Source: Phycisphaerae bacterium
GTDB lineage: Bacteria; Planctomycetota; Phycisphaerae; Sedimentisphaerales; Anaerobacaceae
DNA: 64,000 nt
Direction: 5' to 3'
Assembly: GCA_030608075.1 (NCBI GenBank)
Contig: JAUWIU010000001.1
Coordinates: 1-64,000 of the forward strand
Of the stretch, positions 25,364-35,273 are shown in pieces. Within the stretch, counting starts at the first letter, position 1. The number at the start of each line of letters is the position of its first letter. Under the pieces are notes generated by a model. That model did not search any database. It was not told where the DNA came from and was given only the letters and a program-made list of their open reading frames with translations. Position numbers and translations under genes: made by a program.

Positions 25364-27214
25364 TCAATCCTCGGTCATCTTCATTGCTTCCTCCAGATGC
25401 CCAAGCAGATATTCTTTGCCCGGCCCGCCGAGATGTTCCCACGGCAGTATCTCATCCCGGGCAAACTGCCTTTGCGCAGCCGTGTCAATATCCATTCCGA
25501 ATTTGTCAAACGCCCGCCGCCACAACTCGTAATCGAAGCACTCGTTCCACAAATCGAACCTCGCACCCTCTGCCCAGGCCGCTTCAATCACTTTGCACAG
25601 CCTCCTGTCGCCTCGCCCCGTCGCCGACTCCAAAATACTGCGGTCGATATCGTGAAACTTGAACTGCAAAAACCGCGCGCCGAGTCTCCTTTTCTCTCCA
25701 AGTATCAGTTGTCTTACGCTCTCGAAATAGCTCTTTGGCCTCTGCCCCAGCCACCCGAACGGCGTGTGCGCCTTCGGCACAAACCAGCTCACCGAAACGT
25801 TGATTTGCCCCGTCCTGCCGTCAACTTTTTTCCGAAGTCTCGCAAGCTCAAACGACAAATCCGCAATCCCTTTCACATCCTCCTCTCTCTCGCCGGGCAG
25901 GCCCACCATAAAGTACAGTTTCAATCTCCGCCATCCGGCACGGTACGCCGACTCCACCGCCGAAAATAAATCCTCATCTTTCAACGGCTTATTAATAATC
26001 CGCCTCACCTTGTCACTCGCCGACTCCACCGCAATCGTCAGCCCGCTTTTCCTCACCGAACTCACTAACTGCGGAATCAGCTTCAACTGCTGGTCCACGC
26101 GCAGGCTCGGCACCGACAGGCCAACATATCTATCTTCAAAATACTCCTTCAGCCCGCTGACCAATTCTCCGAGCTGGGGATAATCCGCCGTCGACAAACT
26201 CAAAAGGCCCACAGTATCAAAACCTGTTGCATGGTAACACTTCTTCGCAATCTCTATAATCTTCTCAACGCTGCGGCAGCGAATCGGCCTTCTGCAAAAA
26301 CTGGCCTGGCAAAACCTGCATCGCCCGGGACAGCCGCGCATTATCTCGACACTCACCCGCTCGTGCACCGCCTGAGTAAACGGCACTATCGGCGAAAGCG
26401 GCGCCGGCGCGCTGTCAAAATCCTCAACCACAGCATTTCTCAATCGCCCCCCCAGCTCCCTCAACGTCGGCTGAAAAGATTTTATACTTGCCCCGTCCCA
26501 TGCGAATTCATAAAAAGCAGGAACGTACGCCCACTCAAATTTCTTCGCCGCCTCTTGAAGAATATCCGTTTTTGTGGCGCCGGCTCGTTTCCGCTCTCGA
26601 ACCAATTCTATCAGCTCAACCACGGCCTGTTCGCCTTCACCTAATACGAACAGGTCAATAAACTCAGCTATCGGCTCACAGCAGTTCGCCTGTCCGCCGC
26701 CGGCAATAACTAACGGCTCGTCTTCGCGGCGCTGCCTGCTGCGGACGCTCACCCCGCCAAGGTCAAGCATATTCAGAACATTCGTGTAACAAAGCTCGTG
26801 CGTAAGGCTAAAACCCACAATATCAAAGCTCGCCAGCGCCGCTTTCGATTCCAGACTAAACAGCCCAATCCCTTTCTCGCGCAGCAGCTTCTCGGCATCA
26901 ATCCACGGAGCGAAAACCCGTTCGGCTGCTACGCCATCGATTTTGTTGATAATATCATAAATAATCGAAAGACCCGTATAACTCATCCCCACCTCGTAGA
27001 CATCCGGAAAGCACAAAGCAACTGTTAGTTCACAGCACTGCAAATCCTTCTTGATTTGGTTGATTTCACCGCCGATATATCTGCTCGGCCTGCGAACAAA
27101 AGGCAAAAACTCCCGCTCGACGCGCTCCTGCAATATTATTACTTCATTTTTACCCACGGCCCTATTATAAACGCGCCGTTGACGATTTTCTATTGATTCC
27201 TGCTGTCTTATCAT
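25364..27214 (-). CDS. B12-binding radical SAM protein, TIGR03960-like
   Basis: The 616-residue protein has an N-terminal half with the B12-binding-like pattern (VALCFPDVYEVGMSY, IVGFSLTHELCYTN, PLVIAGGGQANCCEP). This is followed by a radical SAM core with Cys295-x3-Cys299-x2-Cys302 (RGCPGRCRFCQ). RVEREFLPFVRRPSRYIGGE at the N-terminus is typical of the TIGR03960 family, which is widespread in anaerobes, often beside a partner (TIGR03936) or rnaseE/G-like genes, and uncharacterised. A GTG at 27157 could be the true start, because the first 19 residues look atypical. The likely chemistry is SAM-dependent radical modification; the substrate is unknown. Confidence 0.85.
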   Translation of the reverse strand: MIRQQESIENRQRRVYNRAVGKNEVIILQERVEREFLPFVRRPSRYIGGEINQIKKDLQCCELTVALCFPDVYEVGMSYTGLSIIYDIINKIDGVAAERVFAPWIDAEKLLREKGIGLFSLESKAALASFDIVGFSLTHELCYTNVLNMLDLGGVSVRSRQRREDEPLVIAGGGQANCCEPIAEFIDLFVLGEGEQAVVELIELVRERKRAGATKTDILQEAAKKFEWAYVPAFYEFAWDGASIKSFQPTLRELGGRLRNAVVEDFDSAPAPLSPIVPFTQAVHERVSVEIMRGCPGRCRFCQASFCRRPIRCRSVEKIIEIAKKCYHATGFDTVGLLSLSTADYPQLGELVSGLKEYFEDRYVGLSVPSLRVDQQLKLIPQLVSSVRKSGLTIAVESASDKVRRIINKPLKDEDLFSAVESAYRAGWRRLKLYFMVGLPGEREEDVKGIADLSFELARLRKKVDGRTGQINVSVSWFVPKAHTPFGWLGQRPKSYFESVRQLILGEKRRLGARFLQFKFHDIDRSILESATGRGDRRLCKVIEAAWAEGARFDLWNECFDYELWRRAFDKFGMDIDTAAQRQFARDEILPWEHLGGPGKEYLLGHLEEAMKMTED

Positions 27215-27227
27215 TTATCACTTCTTT

Positions 27228-28298
27228 ATGGAAACGCCTCTTACAAGCAACAGGAACACTCGAATCGCAGTCGGCCTCATTGTTGGCGTCCTTTTGATTG
27301 CCGTGCTCTGTTTTTGGCCAAAACCACCGGCCGAAGTGCGAAGCGGCCCTCGCATTGTAATGGGGACATTCGCCCGGGTCATCGCCGTTGCGCCGCGCTC
27401 GCGCACCGCCAAAACCTCCATTGACGCCGCCTTCGAGCAGCTTCACACCGTCGACAAACTAATGAGCGTACACAGAGATGATTCACAAATCAGCCGCGTA
27501 AACCGCGATGCCCACAAAAACCCCGTCAGCGTAGACAAGCTCACTTTTGACGTCTTGCAGAAAGCCCTCGAATTCAGCAGACTTACTGAGGGCGCGTTTG
27601 ACATCACAGTCGGGCCGCTAATCGACATCTGGCATTGCGCCGCAGAGGCAAACTCCGTCCCTTCCGACGCTCAACTCCGCCGCGCTCGCCGGCAGGTCGG
27701 CTATGAGAAACTTATCCTCGATGCCAATGATATGACCGTGCGTTTCGCCGTGGAAGGTATGAAGCTCGACCTCGGCGGCATAGCAAAAGGCTACGCCATC
27801 GAAAGAGCAGTTCAGGCCATGCAGGCTGCCGGTGCAGTCGGCGGAATGGTCGACGTCGGCGGCGACATCCGATGTTTCGGCGCCCCAGCACCGCCAAAAA
27901 AAAACTGGCTTATCGGCCTGCAGGACCCCACAGACCCCCAGCGACTCGTCGCCTCCGGCAAAATCTTATTGACCTTGACCCTCACAAATACGGCCGTCGC
28001 CACCAGCGGTGATTACAGACGATTCATTCTAATCGACGGCAAAAGGTACAGCCACATTGTCGACAGAAACACCGGCAAAAGTGCCGGCAGCTTGTCGAGC
28101 GTTACCATCATTGCTGATAATGCCACCGATGCCGACGCCCTGGCAACCGCAGTCAGCGTAATCGGCCCCGACAAAGGACTTGCCTTAATCGAAAAAATAC
28201 CACGAACAGAAGCCATTTTGATTTCCCCCTCCCCACAATACCACATCACTAAAACCAGCGGCGCAAACAAATATATCACGCCAAATTCCAAATTCTAA
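27228..28298 (+). CDS. apbE: FAD:protein FMN transferase
   Basis: ApbE attaches FMN covalently to Thr in S/T-G-A-T-type motifs of Rnf and Nqr subunits. The 356-residue protein has an N-terminal membrane anchor (residues 13-27). It then shows GTFARVIAV, MSVHRDDSQISRVN, DLGGIAKGYAIERA, VDVGGDIRCFG and NTAVATSGDYRRF with the Mg-binding Asp. The Rnf operon 2 kb away encodes its likely targets RnfG and RnfD. Confidence 0.95.
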   Translation: METPLTSNRNTRIAVGLIVGVLLIAVLCFWPKPPAEVRSGPRIVMGTFARVIAVAPRSRTAKTSIDAAFEQLHTVDKLMSVHRDDSQISRVNRDAHKNPVSVDKLTFDVLQKALEFSRLTEGAFDITVGPLIDIWHCAAEANSVPSDAQLRRARRQVGYEKLILDANDMTVRFAVEGMKLDLGGIAKGYAIERAVQAMQAAGAVGGMVDVGGDIRCFGAPAPPKKNWLIGLQDPTDPQRLVASGKILLTLTLTNTAVATSGDYRRFILIDGKRYSHIVDRNTGKSAGSLSSVTIIADNATDADALATAVSVIGPDKGLALIEKIPRTEAILISPSPQYHITKTSGANKYITPNSKF

Positions 28299-28453
28299 AG
28301 GCATCTCCTTAGCCTTGCATATTATATGATACCCATATCTTTCGATGGTGCGGCTGTAACTACGGTTAGAAGCCTATCAAGTGATACGTTTCGCAGTGAT
28401 TTGGAGGCCGTAGCCATGAAGAAAACTCGCACCATACGCGGGCTGATAGTCGA

Positions 28454-29953
28454 CTACTGTATCCTGCCGAAAAGGTCGTCATTGAGAACAATCTTGAAAA
28501 CGAACGCATAATCACAGGGCTTTTCGGGCGGAAGCTCGAGCTTTAAGGCGTCGCCGTCCTGTGACCATTTCAGTTTTCCGGCGGCTCCGAGCAGTTGGAT
28601 ATCTGATATTCCCTCGGCGCTCAAAAACGTTCTCGAACTTAGAGACTTTATCTTCAGCTCTTTTCCCGGCCAGTCCAGGCAGATTGCATAGATGCTGTCG
28701 GGTTTGGTCGTAAACCTTATGTCTTCGGCCGTGAAAGGTACATAGGGCCTCGACCTTCTCTCTCGCCGGCAAACCAGGTTGGGCCCCTCGCCGAAGGTAT
28801 GCCACGGCCGGGTTTTGTAAATCGCCTCTCCGTTAACATCGAGCCACCTGCCAATCTCAAGCAGGATATCCCGAGCCTTCCTCGGAATGGTGCCGTCGGC
28901 CCTTGGGCCAACGTTCAGGAGCAGCACACCGTTCTTGCTGACGATGTCCACCAGCTCGTCCACAAGCTGGTCGGCCGACTTGAAGTCGTCATCGCCTATG
29001 TAACCCCAGCTCCTCCTGGTGACCATGGTGTCCGTCTGCCAGACCATCGCCCGAATACGGTCGAGCCGCTCACGCTCCAGGTCGAGCACGGCGGCACCAT
29101 CTGGAAAGGCTTTCTGCTTGTAGTTGAGGACAACCTCTTTGCCCCAGCTTGCGGCATGGTTGTAGTAGTCTGCGGCTATCCTTCTGCGGTATGGCTCAAA
29201 CTCCGGTTTGTTGAAGCCGAAGTCAAAGTACAATATGTCAGGCCGGTACTTGTCCACAATCTCCATCGTCCTGGCATACCAGTGCTCCATGAATTGCCTA
29301 TCTGCAGGCTTTCCAGCATTCTGCCTGCCGTACAGCCCCACGTATGCCGGGTCACTTGTGTCAAACTCCGGGCTGTGTTTGTAGTACTCCCAGTTAAAGG
29401 CGTAGTGACTCGAAGCTCCGAGCTTCATTCCCGCGGCCCGTACCACCGCGGCAAGCTCGCCCAAAACGTCCCTTTTCGGGCCCATCCGGACGGAGTTGAA
29501 TTTCGTATGTGTCGAATCATACATCGCAAACCCGTCGTGGTGCTCGGCAACTGGAACAATGAATTTCGCTCCTGCCTTGGTGAAAAGCTCGGCCCAGTCG
29601 TTGGGGTCCCACCTCTCGGCCTTGAACATCGGGATAAAATCCTTGTAGCCGAACTTTGATTGGTCACCCCAGACCGACCGGTGGTGGTGGTAAGTGGCCT
29701 CCTTCTTTCTGTACATACTGCGCGGGTACCACTCGCTGCCTTTAGCCGGGACCGCATAGACGCCCCAATGGATGAATATTCCGAACTTGGCGTCCTTGTA
29801 CCACTCAGGAGCCTTATATCTTTTTAGTGACTCCCAGGTGGGTTCGTATTTCCCGGCGCCGGGCACTCTTGAGTTGTTTCCCAAAGCCGGCACACAGAAA
29901 ACAGCCACCGTGGTCACTACGACCATAAACAGTTCATCAAGTTTGACACCCAT
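28454..29953 (-). CDS. Alpha-L-fucosidase (GH29), secreted
   Basis: I start at ATG 29953, preceded by AAGGGA 7 bp upstream. A signal peptide follows (LFMVVVTTVAVFCVPALG), giving 500 residues; the frame extends further upstream to 30058 without a better start. GH29 motifs: WYKDAKFGIFIHWGVYAVP, EHHDGFAMYDS, GASSHYAFNWEYY, and PDILYFDFG, with Asp244 as the probable nucleophile. The NVGPRADGTIP block is also typical. It releases terminal L-fucose outside the cytoplasm, which fits the fucU operon and the sulfatases. It lies just beyond the end of rnfB, and whether it is co-transcribed with Rnf is unclear. Confidence 0.93.
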   Translation of the reverse strand: MGVKLDELFMVVVTTVAVFCVPALGNNSRVPGAGKYEPTWESLKRYKAPEWYKDAKFGIFIHWGVYAVPAKGSEWYPRSMYRKKEATYHHHRSVWGDQSKFGYKDFIPMFKAERWDPNDWAELFTKAGAKFIVPVAEHHDGFAMYDSTHTKFNSVRMGPKRDVLGELAAVVRAAGMKLGASSHYAFNWEYYKHSPEFDTSDPAYVGLYGRQNAGKPADRQFMEHWYARTMEIVDKYRPDILYFDFGFNKPEFEPYRRRIAADYYNHAASWGKEVVLNYKQKAFPDGAAVLDLERERLDRIRAMVWQTDTMVTRRSWGYIGDDDFKSADQLVDELVDIVSKNGVLLLNVGPRADGTIPRKARDILLEIGRWLDVNGEAIYKTRPWHTFGEGPNLVCRRERRSRPYVPFTAEDIRFTTKPDSIYAICLDWPGKELKIKSLSSRTFLSAEGISDIQLLGAAGKLKWSQDGDALKLELPPEKPCDYAFVFKIVLNDDLFGRIQ

Positions 29954-30020
29954 TCCCTTGTCCCTTCGAACATTTACTGATGGAAATCCGCCGTCAGGTA
30001 ACCCAAACCTTCGCCGCTGC

Positions 30021-30878
30021 TCACGCGGATTGTTTGACCGCTCCGGCCTTTTTACCAACGTGGATAATCACCTTGGTGGGGCATTTGCTCTCGGCCGTAT
30101 CTTCTTTTTCCGTGTGCCGATATTTTTCATAATCCACCCGCGCCAGATTATCCTCAACTCCGAACATATCGCTCTGCTTGGCACACAGCCCGCACCCGAT
30201 ACACCCCACCTTACACGCCGCACGCGTGCTCTTGGCGCTGTCTTTACTGTGACAGGCCACAGTCATCATCTCTTTTTCGCTGAACGGTACCATTTCAATC
30301 AGGTTCCGCGGACAGGCCTTCGAGCAAGCCCCGCATCCCGTACACTTCTCGTAGTCAACCACAGCCAGCCCGTCAACAATATGCAGTGCGTCAAACTTGC
30401 ACACCCATGTACAGTCGCCGAACCCCAGGCACCCGAATTTACAGGCCTGCACATTAGCCAGTGCGTTGGCCGCCGTACAGCTTGGAATCCCCCCATATCT
30501 GCCATGGTAAGTCCGCTCAGCCTTATGCGCACGACAGTGAACGATTGGCCTTTTCGGCGGACCCGAATCACTGATTTGCAGATTTAATATCCTCCTGATT
30601 TTTTCCGTAGTCTCGGCCCCGCCCGGCGCACACCTGCCTAATAGTTCGGCATCTCCCAGAACCGCCCTGGCGTATTGAGCGCAGCCGGGAAAACCGCACG
30701 CACCGCAGTCAAGCCCCGGCAGCTCCGCGCGTATCTGCTCTATCTTCGGGTCCACCTCGACCTTGAGCTTTTCACTCGCAATCAAACGAACCAGCGCAAA
30801 GACACCGCCAAGCCCCAACATTGTCAAACCTGCCGGCCAGGCACTCTGCCACAACTCGAAAATCTCGCCAAACAACAT
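30021..30878 (-). CDS. rnfB: Rnf complex subunit B (ferredoxin-type electron entry)
   Basis: The start is taken at ATG 30878 (MLFGEIFELW), giving an N-terminal membrane helix as in other RnfB; an upstream in-frame start would overlap rnfA. It has the Fe-S motif Cys58-x2-Cys61-x4-Cys66 with Cys83. Several [4Fe-4S] sets follow (Cys146-160, Cys179-189, and KVGCIGCGLC near the C-terminus). RnfB accepts electrons from reduced ferredoxin. It is the last gene of the Rnf operon. Confidence 0.95.
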   Translation of the reverse strand: MLFGEIFELWQSAWPAGLTMLGLGGVFALVRLIASEKLKVEVDPKIEQIRAELPGLDCGACGFPGCAQYARAVLGDAELLGRCAPGGAETTEKIRRILNLQISDSGPPKRPIVHCRAHKAERTYHGRYGGIPSCTAANALANVQACKFGCLGFGDCTWVCKFDALHIVDGLAVVDYEKCTGCGACSKACPRNLIEMVPFSEKEMMTVACHSKDSAKSTRAACKVGCIGCGLCAKQSDMFGVEDNLARVDYEKYRHTEKEDTAESKCPTKVIIHVGKKAGAVKQSA

Positions 30879-30918
30879 AACTACAAATTCCCCATAACAA
30901 ATCCCTGGCGATTGGCGA

Positions 30919-31509
30919 TTACTTGACCATTCCGGCAAATCCCATAAACGCCAACGTAAGAAGCCCCGCCGTAATCAGTGTAATCGGCGCGCCCTTAAGG
31001 CTTTCAGGCACATCCGCCATATTCAGATTCTCACGGATGCCGGCCATTATGCAAATCGCCATCGTAAAACCCACGCCCGCGCCGAAGCTCAAAACCACCG
31101 CTTCCAACAGATTGTCAATGCCCCACAGATTAATAAAAAGGCACAGCCCCAAAATCGCACAATTCGTTGTAATCAGCGGCAGAAATATCCCGAAGCTCTC
31201 GTATAACGATGGAAAAAACTTTCGCACATACATCTCAACTAACTGCACCGCACCGGCGATAACCAGTATGAAGCACACGTAGCGCGTTACCTCCAACGGG
31301 GTACCCATCAAAAGCAAATGGTCAATAAGCCACGTCAGCGTCCCGCTCAGAGTCACAACAAATGTCACTGCCATCCCCATCCCGAAGGCCATATCAATTC
31401 TGCCCGACACGCCGAGATAGGGACATATACCGAGAAACTTCGTAAAAACAAGATTATTAATCAGTACGATTGATATAAACCCCATAAGCAAAATGCTCAG
31501 TCTGTCCAT
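30919..31509 (-). CDS. rnfA: Rnf complex subunit A (membrane)
   Basis: The 196-residue protein has six membrane helices with the conserved NNLVFTKFLGICPYLGVS near the start and TTNCAILG in the middle. The two conserved Cys (in GICP and TNCA) belong to the intramembrane Fe-S site known for RnfA/RnfE and NqrD/E. Order C-D-G-E-A-B is the standard arrangement of anaerobe Rnf operons. Confidence 0.96.
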   Translation of the reverse strand: MDRLSILLMGFISIVLINNLVFTKFLGICPYLGVSGRIDMAFGMGMAVTFVVTLSGTLTWLIDHLLLMGTPLEVTRYVCFILVIAGAVQLVEMYVRKFFPSLYESFGIFLPLITTNCAILGLCLFINLWGIDNLLEAVVLSFGAGVGFTMAICIMAGIRENLNMADVPESLKGAPITLITAGLLTLAFMGFAGMVK

Positions 31510-31521
31510 AAATCACACCTC

Positions 31522-32157
31522 TTAAGCCGTCTTTTTACTCACCACATTGACCAGGCCCAGCATCAGCCCTAAAGTTATGAACGCACCGACCGGCATACTC
31601 ATCGCCGCCCACGGAACAAACCATCCCCCTGTCCTGGCCAAGGAAAACACCGGAATCTCAAATATCGTACCCGCCGACATAAGCTCCCTCACGCCCGCAA
31701 GAACACATAATACAAGCGTAAAGCCCACTCCCATCCCGAGCGCATCGATAATACTTACAGCCAGACCATTCTTGCTCGCGCACGCTTCAGCCCGGCAAAT
31801 AATGATGCAGTTAACAATAATCAAAGGCACATACGGCCCGAGCGTCTCACTCATCACCGGCGCAAACGCCTTTAGAAACAAATCCGCTATCGTAACAAAC
31901 GTGGCTATGGTGAGCGTGAACATCAGGATTCGAAGGTGCGGTTTGAGAAGCCTCCGCATCAAACACACCACGATGTTGCTGCAGAACAATACAAAAATAA
32001 CGCTCAGGCCCATAGTAAGCGCAGGCTTAACCGCCGCCGTAACCGCCAACGTCGGACACATCCCCAACAACAGCCGAAATACCGGATTCTCGCGCCACAG
32101 GCCCGCGATAAGTGTCTCTTTATACACACCCGCCGTGGCATTCGTGTCATTCGCCAT
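31522..32157 (-). CDS. rnfE: Rnf complex subunit E (membrane)
   Basis: This 211-residue paralogue of RnfA has GLWRENPVFRLLLGMCPTLAVT at its N-terminus and VNCIIICRAEA in the middle, with the paired Cys residues of the membrane Fe-S centre. It overlaps rnfG by 11 bp and is followed by rnfA after 12 bp. Confidence 0.95.
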   Translation of the reverse strand: MANDTNATAGVYKETLIAGLWRENPVFRLLLGMCPTLAVTAAVKPALTMGLSVIFVLFCSNIVVCLMRRLLKPHLRILMFTLTIATFVTIADLFLKAFAPVMSETLGPYVPLIIVNCIIICRAEACASKNGLAVSIIDALGMGVGFTLVLCVLAGVRELMSAGTIFEIPVFSLARTGGWFVPWAAMSMPVGAFITLGLMLGLVNVVSKKTA

Positions 32158-32764
32158 TGCCGATTAGTCCCTTTTCGCGCATCTGCCTTCTTATCTGCGT
32201 CATGGAATTATTTATTATCCTGACCACCGCTTCACTGCTTACGGTGGCCCCGCTTATCGCTACTATTTCAGAATCTATCCGCTCGCTGTCGCCGGCTTTT
32301 ACCAGAACCAGCTCTCCAGCCGGGGCCCCGACAAACTGATTGCGATAGTACTGCTCTTTTATCTTGTCCCCGAACCCGGGTGTCTCATTACTCGCAAGAC
32401 AATCGAACCCGGCAATTTTCTCAAAGTCCTTATCAACCGCGATAACCAGCTCTATCTTGTCGGCAAAGCCCGGCCCCTGCGCGTTAAATACCCAGCCGAC
32501 ACATTCACCACTGCCGGACACCGCCTTGAAAAGGCTGCTTCCTGCCTTTCTGCCTTTGCTCGATGTGATTTCAAGCTCTCCCGCCGGCTCGAAACGCTCG
32601 GCCTCCTCTAACAAACCGCGCATCAGATGATTGAGCTTCTCGACCTTGTTTCGCTCAATCCTCGGCGACCACGCCGCGTTCGTAACCGCTATCAGCAGCC
32701 CAAACAAAAACGACGCAACAATCAGCAGCCAGCTTTGCTCGATAAAGTGCTTTATCTTAGACAT
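32147..32764 (-). CDS. rnfG: Rnf complex subunit G (FMN-binding)
   Basis: The 205-residue protein has one N-terminal membrane helix and an extracytoplasmic FMN domain. The flavinylation motif is ISGATVSS with Thr174 as the acceptor for ApbE-attached FMN. NETPGFGDK is another conserved RnfG/NqrC segment. It overlaps rnfD by 8 bp. Confidence 0.94.
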   Translation of the reverse strand: MSKIKHFIEQSWLLIVASFLFGLLIAVTNAAWSPRIERNKVEKLNHLMRGLLEEAERFEPAGELEITSSKGRKAGSSLFKAVSGSGECVGWVFNAQGPGFADKIELVIAVDKDFEKIAGFDCLASNETPGFGDKIKEQYYRNQFVGAPAGELVLVKAGDSERIDSEIVAISGATVSSEAVVRIINNSMTQIRRQMREKGLIGNGE

Positions 32765-33803
32765 TAGGTCTGCCTCCCGCAGGAGTCAGCTTACAAAATC
32801 TGTCAATCAACGGCGTCACCGCATTCATCAAAAGTATCGAAAACATCACACCTTCCGGATATTCTCCCACAATTCTTATAAGCATCGTCAGCGCTCCCAC
32901 CCCCACCCCGAAAATCCACATCCCCTTCGTGCTCAATGGAGCGGTAACAGGGTCGGTAGCAATGAAAAACGCGCCCAACAGCAGACCCCCGCCCGTCAAA
33001 TGTATCAAAGGCGACACGTAAGCATCCGAGTTCATCAGGTACCCAACGCCCGCAAACACAAACGCCGAAACCAGAACTGCCAATGGAATATGGAAGTTTA
33101 TTGTCCTTCTTATCAGCAGGTACACGCCCCCAATCAAAAGAGCCAAAGCGCTCGTCTCACCAAGACACCCGCCGATTTCACCCATAAACGTGCCCCAGAA
33201 AAGCTGCTTATTGACCTCTTGCGCCCCGTACTCGTTCTTTATCGCTTCTTTGCTCCACGCTAATGGAGTCGCCCGCGTTGCCGCCTGTATTGTAGCTTCT
33301 GTCACCCCGGCAACCTCGCTCTCGGCGCCTATTTTCGGCATCGCAGCATCAACCGTTGCCGGCAGTGTCCACGTCATCATCAGCATACCAAAGCTCGCCG
33401 TCAAAAAGGCCCTGCCCACCATCGCCGGGTTAAAGATATTTGCGCCCAATCCGCCGAAAACCATCTTCCCCACCGCAATGGCAAAGCACGTCCCGACTAC
33501 CGCCGCCCACACGGGAAGCGCAGGCGGCACCGACAACGCCAAAATTATGCCGGTAACAACCGCGCTGAAGTCACCGAGCGATTCGACCGGGTTCGGCTTT
33601 CTTCGGATTACGTTACAAAGCCACTCCGTCACCACCGCCGAGACCACACACGCAGGGATGAGGATAAGCGCATATACGCGAAAATAAAACCCCGCCGCCG
33701 CCATCGCAGGCACCAGACCGATTATCACATCTATCATCACCTTGCGAGTCAAAAGCGGCTTGCTTATATGCGGCGAATGCGAAACCGTTATATTCTCAAG
33801 CAT
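32757..33803 (-). CDS. rnfD: Rnf complex subunit D (membrane, FMN-binding)
   Basis: The 348-residue membrane protein has SPHISKPLLTRKVMIDVIIGL at the start, VFGGLGANIFNPAMVGRAF, and ATDPVTAPLS near the C-terminus, all typical of RnfD/NqrB. The FMN-attachment motif reads T-R-A-T-P-L at 176-181: the acceptor Thr179 is kept, but the usual Gly is replaced by Arg177. It carries part of the ion-translocating path. Confidence 0.94.
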   Translation of the reverse strand: MLENITVSHSPHISKPLLTRKVMIDVIIGLVPAMAAAGFYFRVYALILIPACVVSAVVTEWLCNVIRRKPNPVESLGDFSAVVTGIILALSVPPALPVWAAVVGTCFAIAVGKMVFGGLGANIFNPAMVGRAFLTASFGMLMMTWTLPATVDAAMPKIGAESEVAGVTEATIQAATRATPLAWSKEAIKNEYGAQEVNKQLFWGTFMGEIGGCLGETSALALLIGGVYLLIRRTINFHIPLAVLVSAFVFAGVGYLMNSDAYVSPLIHLTGGGLLLGAFFIATDPVTAPLSTKGMWIFGVGVGALTMLIRIVGEYPEGVMFSILLMNAVTPLIDRFCKLTPAGGRPNV

Positions 33804-33871
33804 CTATCCTTGTCCCTGTCTCAATGCCATATCTTTCAGCACTCGATTAACACTCGACAAACCACAACCTT

Positions 33872-35245
33872 CTACCCGCCCACCTTTTTCTTTCGCCCTG
33901 CGAGAACAACCTTGCCCGTCTTGATATAGCCCACCAGTTCTATGTTCGCCGGGCACACGTAACCGCAGCACCCGCACTCGATACACGCGCTGATATAGTA
34001 ACTTTCAGCCAACTCTAACATATCGTTCTTAACCGCGTGCGCAATCTTTGTCGGGTTCAGATGTTCCGGACATACTTCAAGGCACCTGCCGCACCGAATA
34101 CAAGCCGTCTCCCGCCCGGCAAATTTCGCACCGCCGACCTGCTCCTTCGTCAGCACCGTTATTGCACCGGTCGTCTTGGTAATAGGCGTTGTCAAATCCG
34201 CTATTGCTATTCCCATCATCGGCCCGCCCAAAATCACTCTCACCGCGTCCTTCGTCAGCCCCCCGCAGTGCTCTATAAGCTCGGCGACCCGCATCCCTAC
34301 GGGAACATAGTAATTGCCCGTATTCGCCACCCCTTCACCCGTAACCGTTACAACACGGTGCGTCAGCGGGCGACCGTATACCACCGCCTCCGCTATCGCC
34401 GCCGCCGTCGCAACGTTCACAACCACAACGCCAATCATTGGCGGAATGCCGCCGGTCGGAACATTCTTTTTAAGCACCGCTCTTATTAGCTGCCTCTCAC
34501 CGCCCTGCGGATATTTCGTCTTAACAGAAACGACCTTAATACCGTCGCCGCCGCAAGCGACCAGCGCCTCGCTCATCGCCCTTATCGCTCGCCGCTTATT
34601 ATCCTCAATTGCGATAATAACCTCCGAACACCCAGACGCCTTTCTCGCGAGCTTCGTCCCGGCGATAATCTGCTTCGTCCACTCGAGCATAATACGATAG
34701 TCGCAGGTAATGTACGGCTCGCACTCACATCCGTTGATAATCAAAGTCTCCTTCGGCATCTGCGGATTCGGCTCCAGTTTCACACGAGCCGGAAACCCCG
34801 CACCGCCCATACCAGCAATCCCCGCCTCACGCACCGCATCACATACCTGCTCCGGCGAATACCTGTTCTCGTCAAACTCCCCGTCGAATTTCAACAAAGG
34901 CTGCTTCGCCGGATTATTTTCAGCCGCCGCTTCTATAATCACCGCCGGGCTTCGCCCGACAACCACGTGCGACTCCAGCGCAATCTGTTTCACCTTCCCG
35001 TTGACCGGCGAATGGACCGGCGCCGAAACAAATGCGTCACTATCGCCGATTTTATCGCCGGCCCGCACCTCATCGTTTTTCTTGACCACAGCCTGGCACG
35101 CCGCCCCTATATGCTGGCTGAGCATCACTGCGACCTCCTTGACCGCAGGCCCGGCCTCTATCCTGCTCTTTCGAGTGAGGTCCTTGCTCTGCGGCGGATG
35201 AACACCACCAGGAAAACTCAGTTTACCCCTCGTATAAAATGCCAT
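33872..35245 (-). CDS. rnfC: Rnf complex subunit C (NADH-binding)
   Basis: The 457-residue cytoplasmic subunit begins with GKLSFPGGVHPPQSKDLT, a typical RnfC start. It has the NAD/FMN-binding region GGAGFPARVKL and NGCECEPYITCDYRIM, and ends with two [4Fe-4S] sets (CIRCGRCLEVCP and CIECGCCGYVCP). It reduces NAD with electrons from ferredoxin, or the reverse. Confidence 0.96.
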   Translation of the reverse strand: MAFYTRGKLSFPGGVHPPQSKDLTRKSRIEAGPAVKEVAVMLSQHIGAACQAVVKKNDEVRAGDKIGDSDAFVSAPVHSPVNGKVKQIALESHVVVGRSPAVIIEAAAENNPAKQPLLKFDGEFDENRYSPEQVCDAVREAGIAGMGGAGFPARVKLEPNPQMPKETLIINGCECEPYITCDYRIMLEWTKQIIAGTKLARKASGCSEVIIAIEDNKRRAIRAMSEALVACGGDGIKVVSVKTKYPQGGERQLIRAVLKKNVPTGGIPPMIGVVVVNVATAAAIAEAVVYGRPLTHRVVTVTGEGVANTGNYYVPVGMRVAELIEHCGGLTKDAVRVILGGPMMGIAIADLTTPITKTTGAITVLTKEQVGGAKFAGRETACIRCGRCLEVCPEHLNPTKIAHAVKNDMLELAESYYISACIECGCCGYVCPANIELVGYIKTGKVVLAGRKKKVGG

Positions 35246-35273
35246 AGCTGACGTTGAAAAAATCTTTCAATCA

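Noticed and set aside
27150-27190. TATAAT on the minus strand at about 27170 as promoter of the radical SAM gene
   Set aside because: It lies within the first codons of the frame and no -35 is found at 16-18 bp spacing. It would only make sense with the downstream GTG start, which remains unproven.
29772-30587. 271-codon plus-strand ORF opposite the fucosidase and rnfB
   Set aside because: It is antisense to two clearly conserved genes. Long shadow ORFs are common in this GC-rich, codon-biased DNA.
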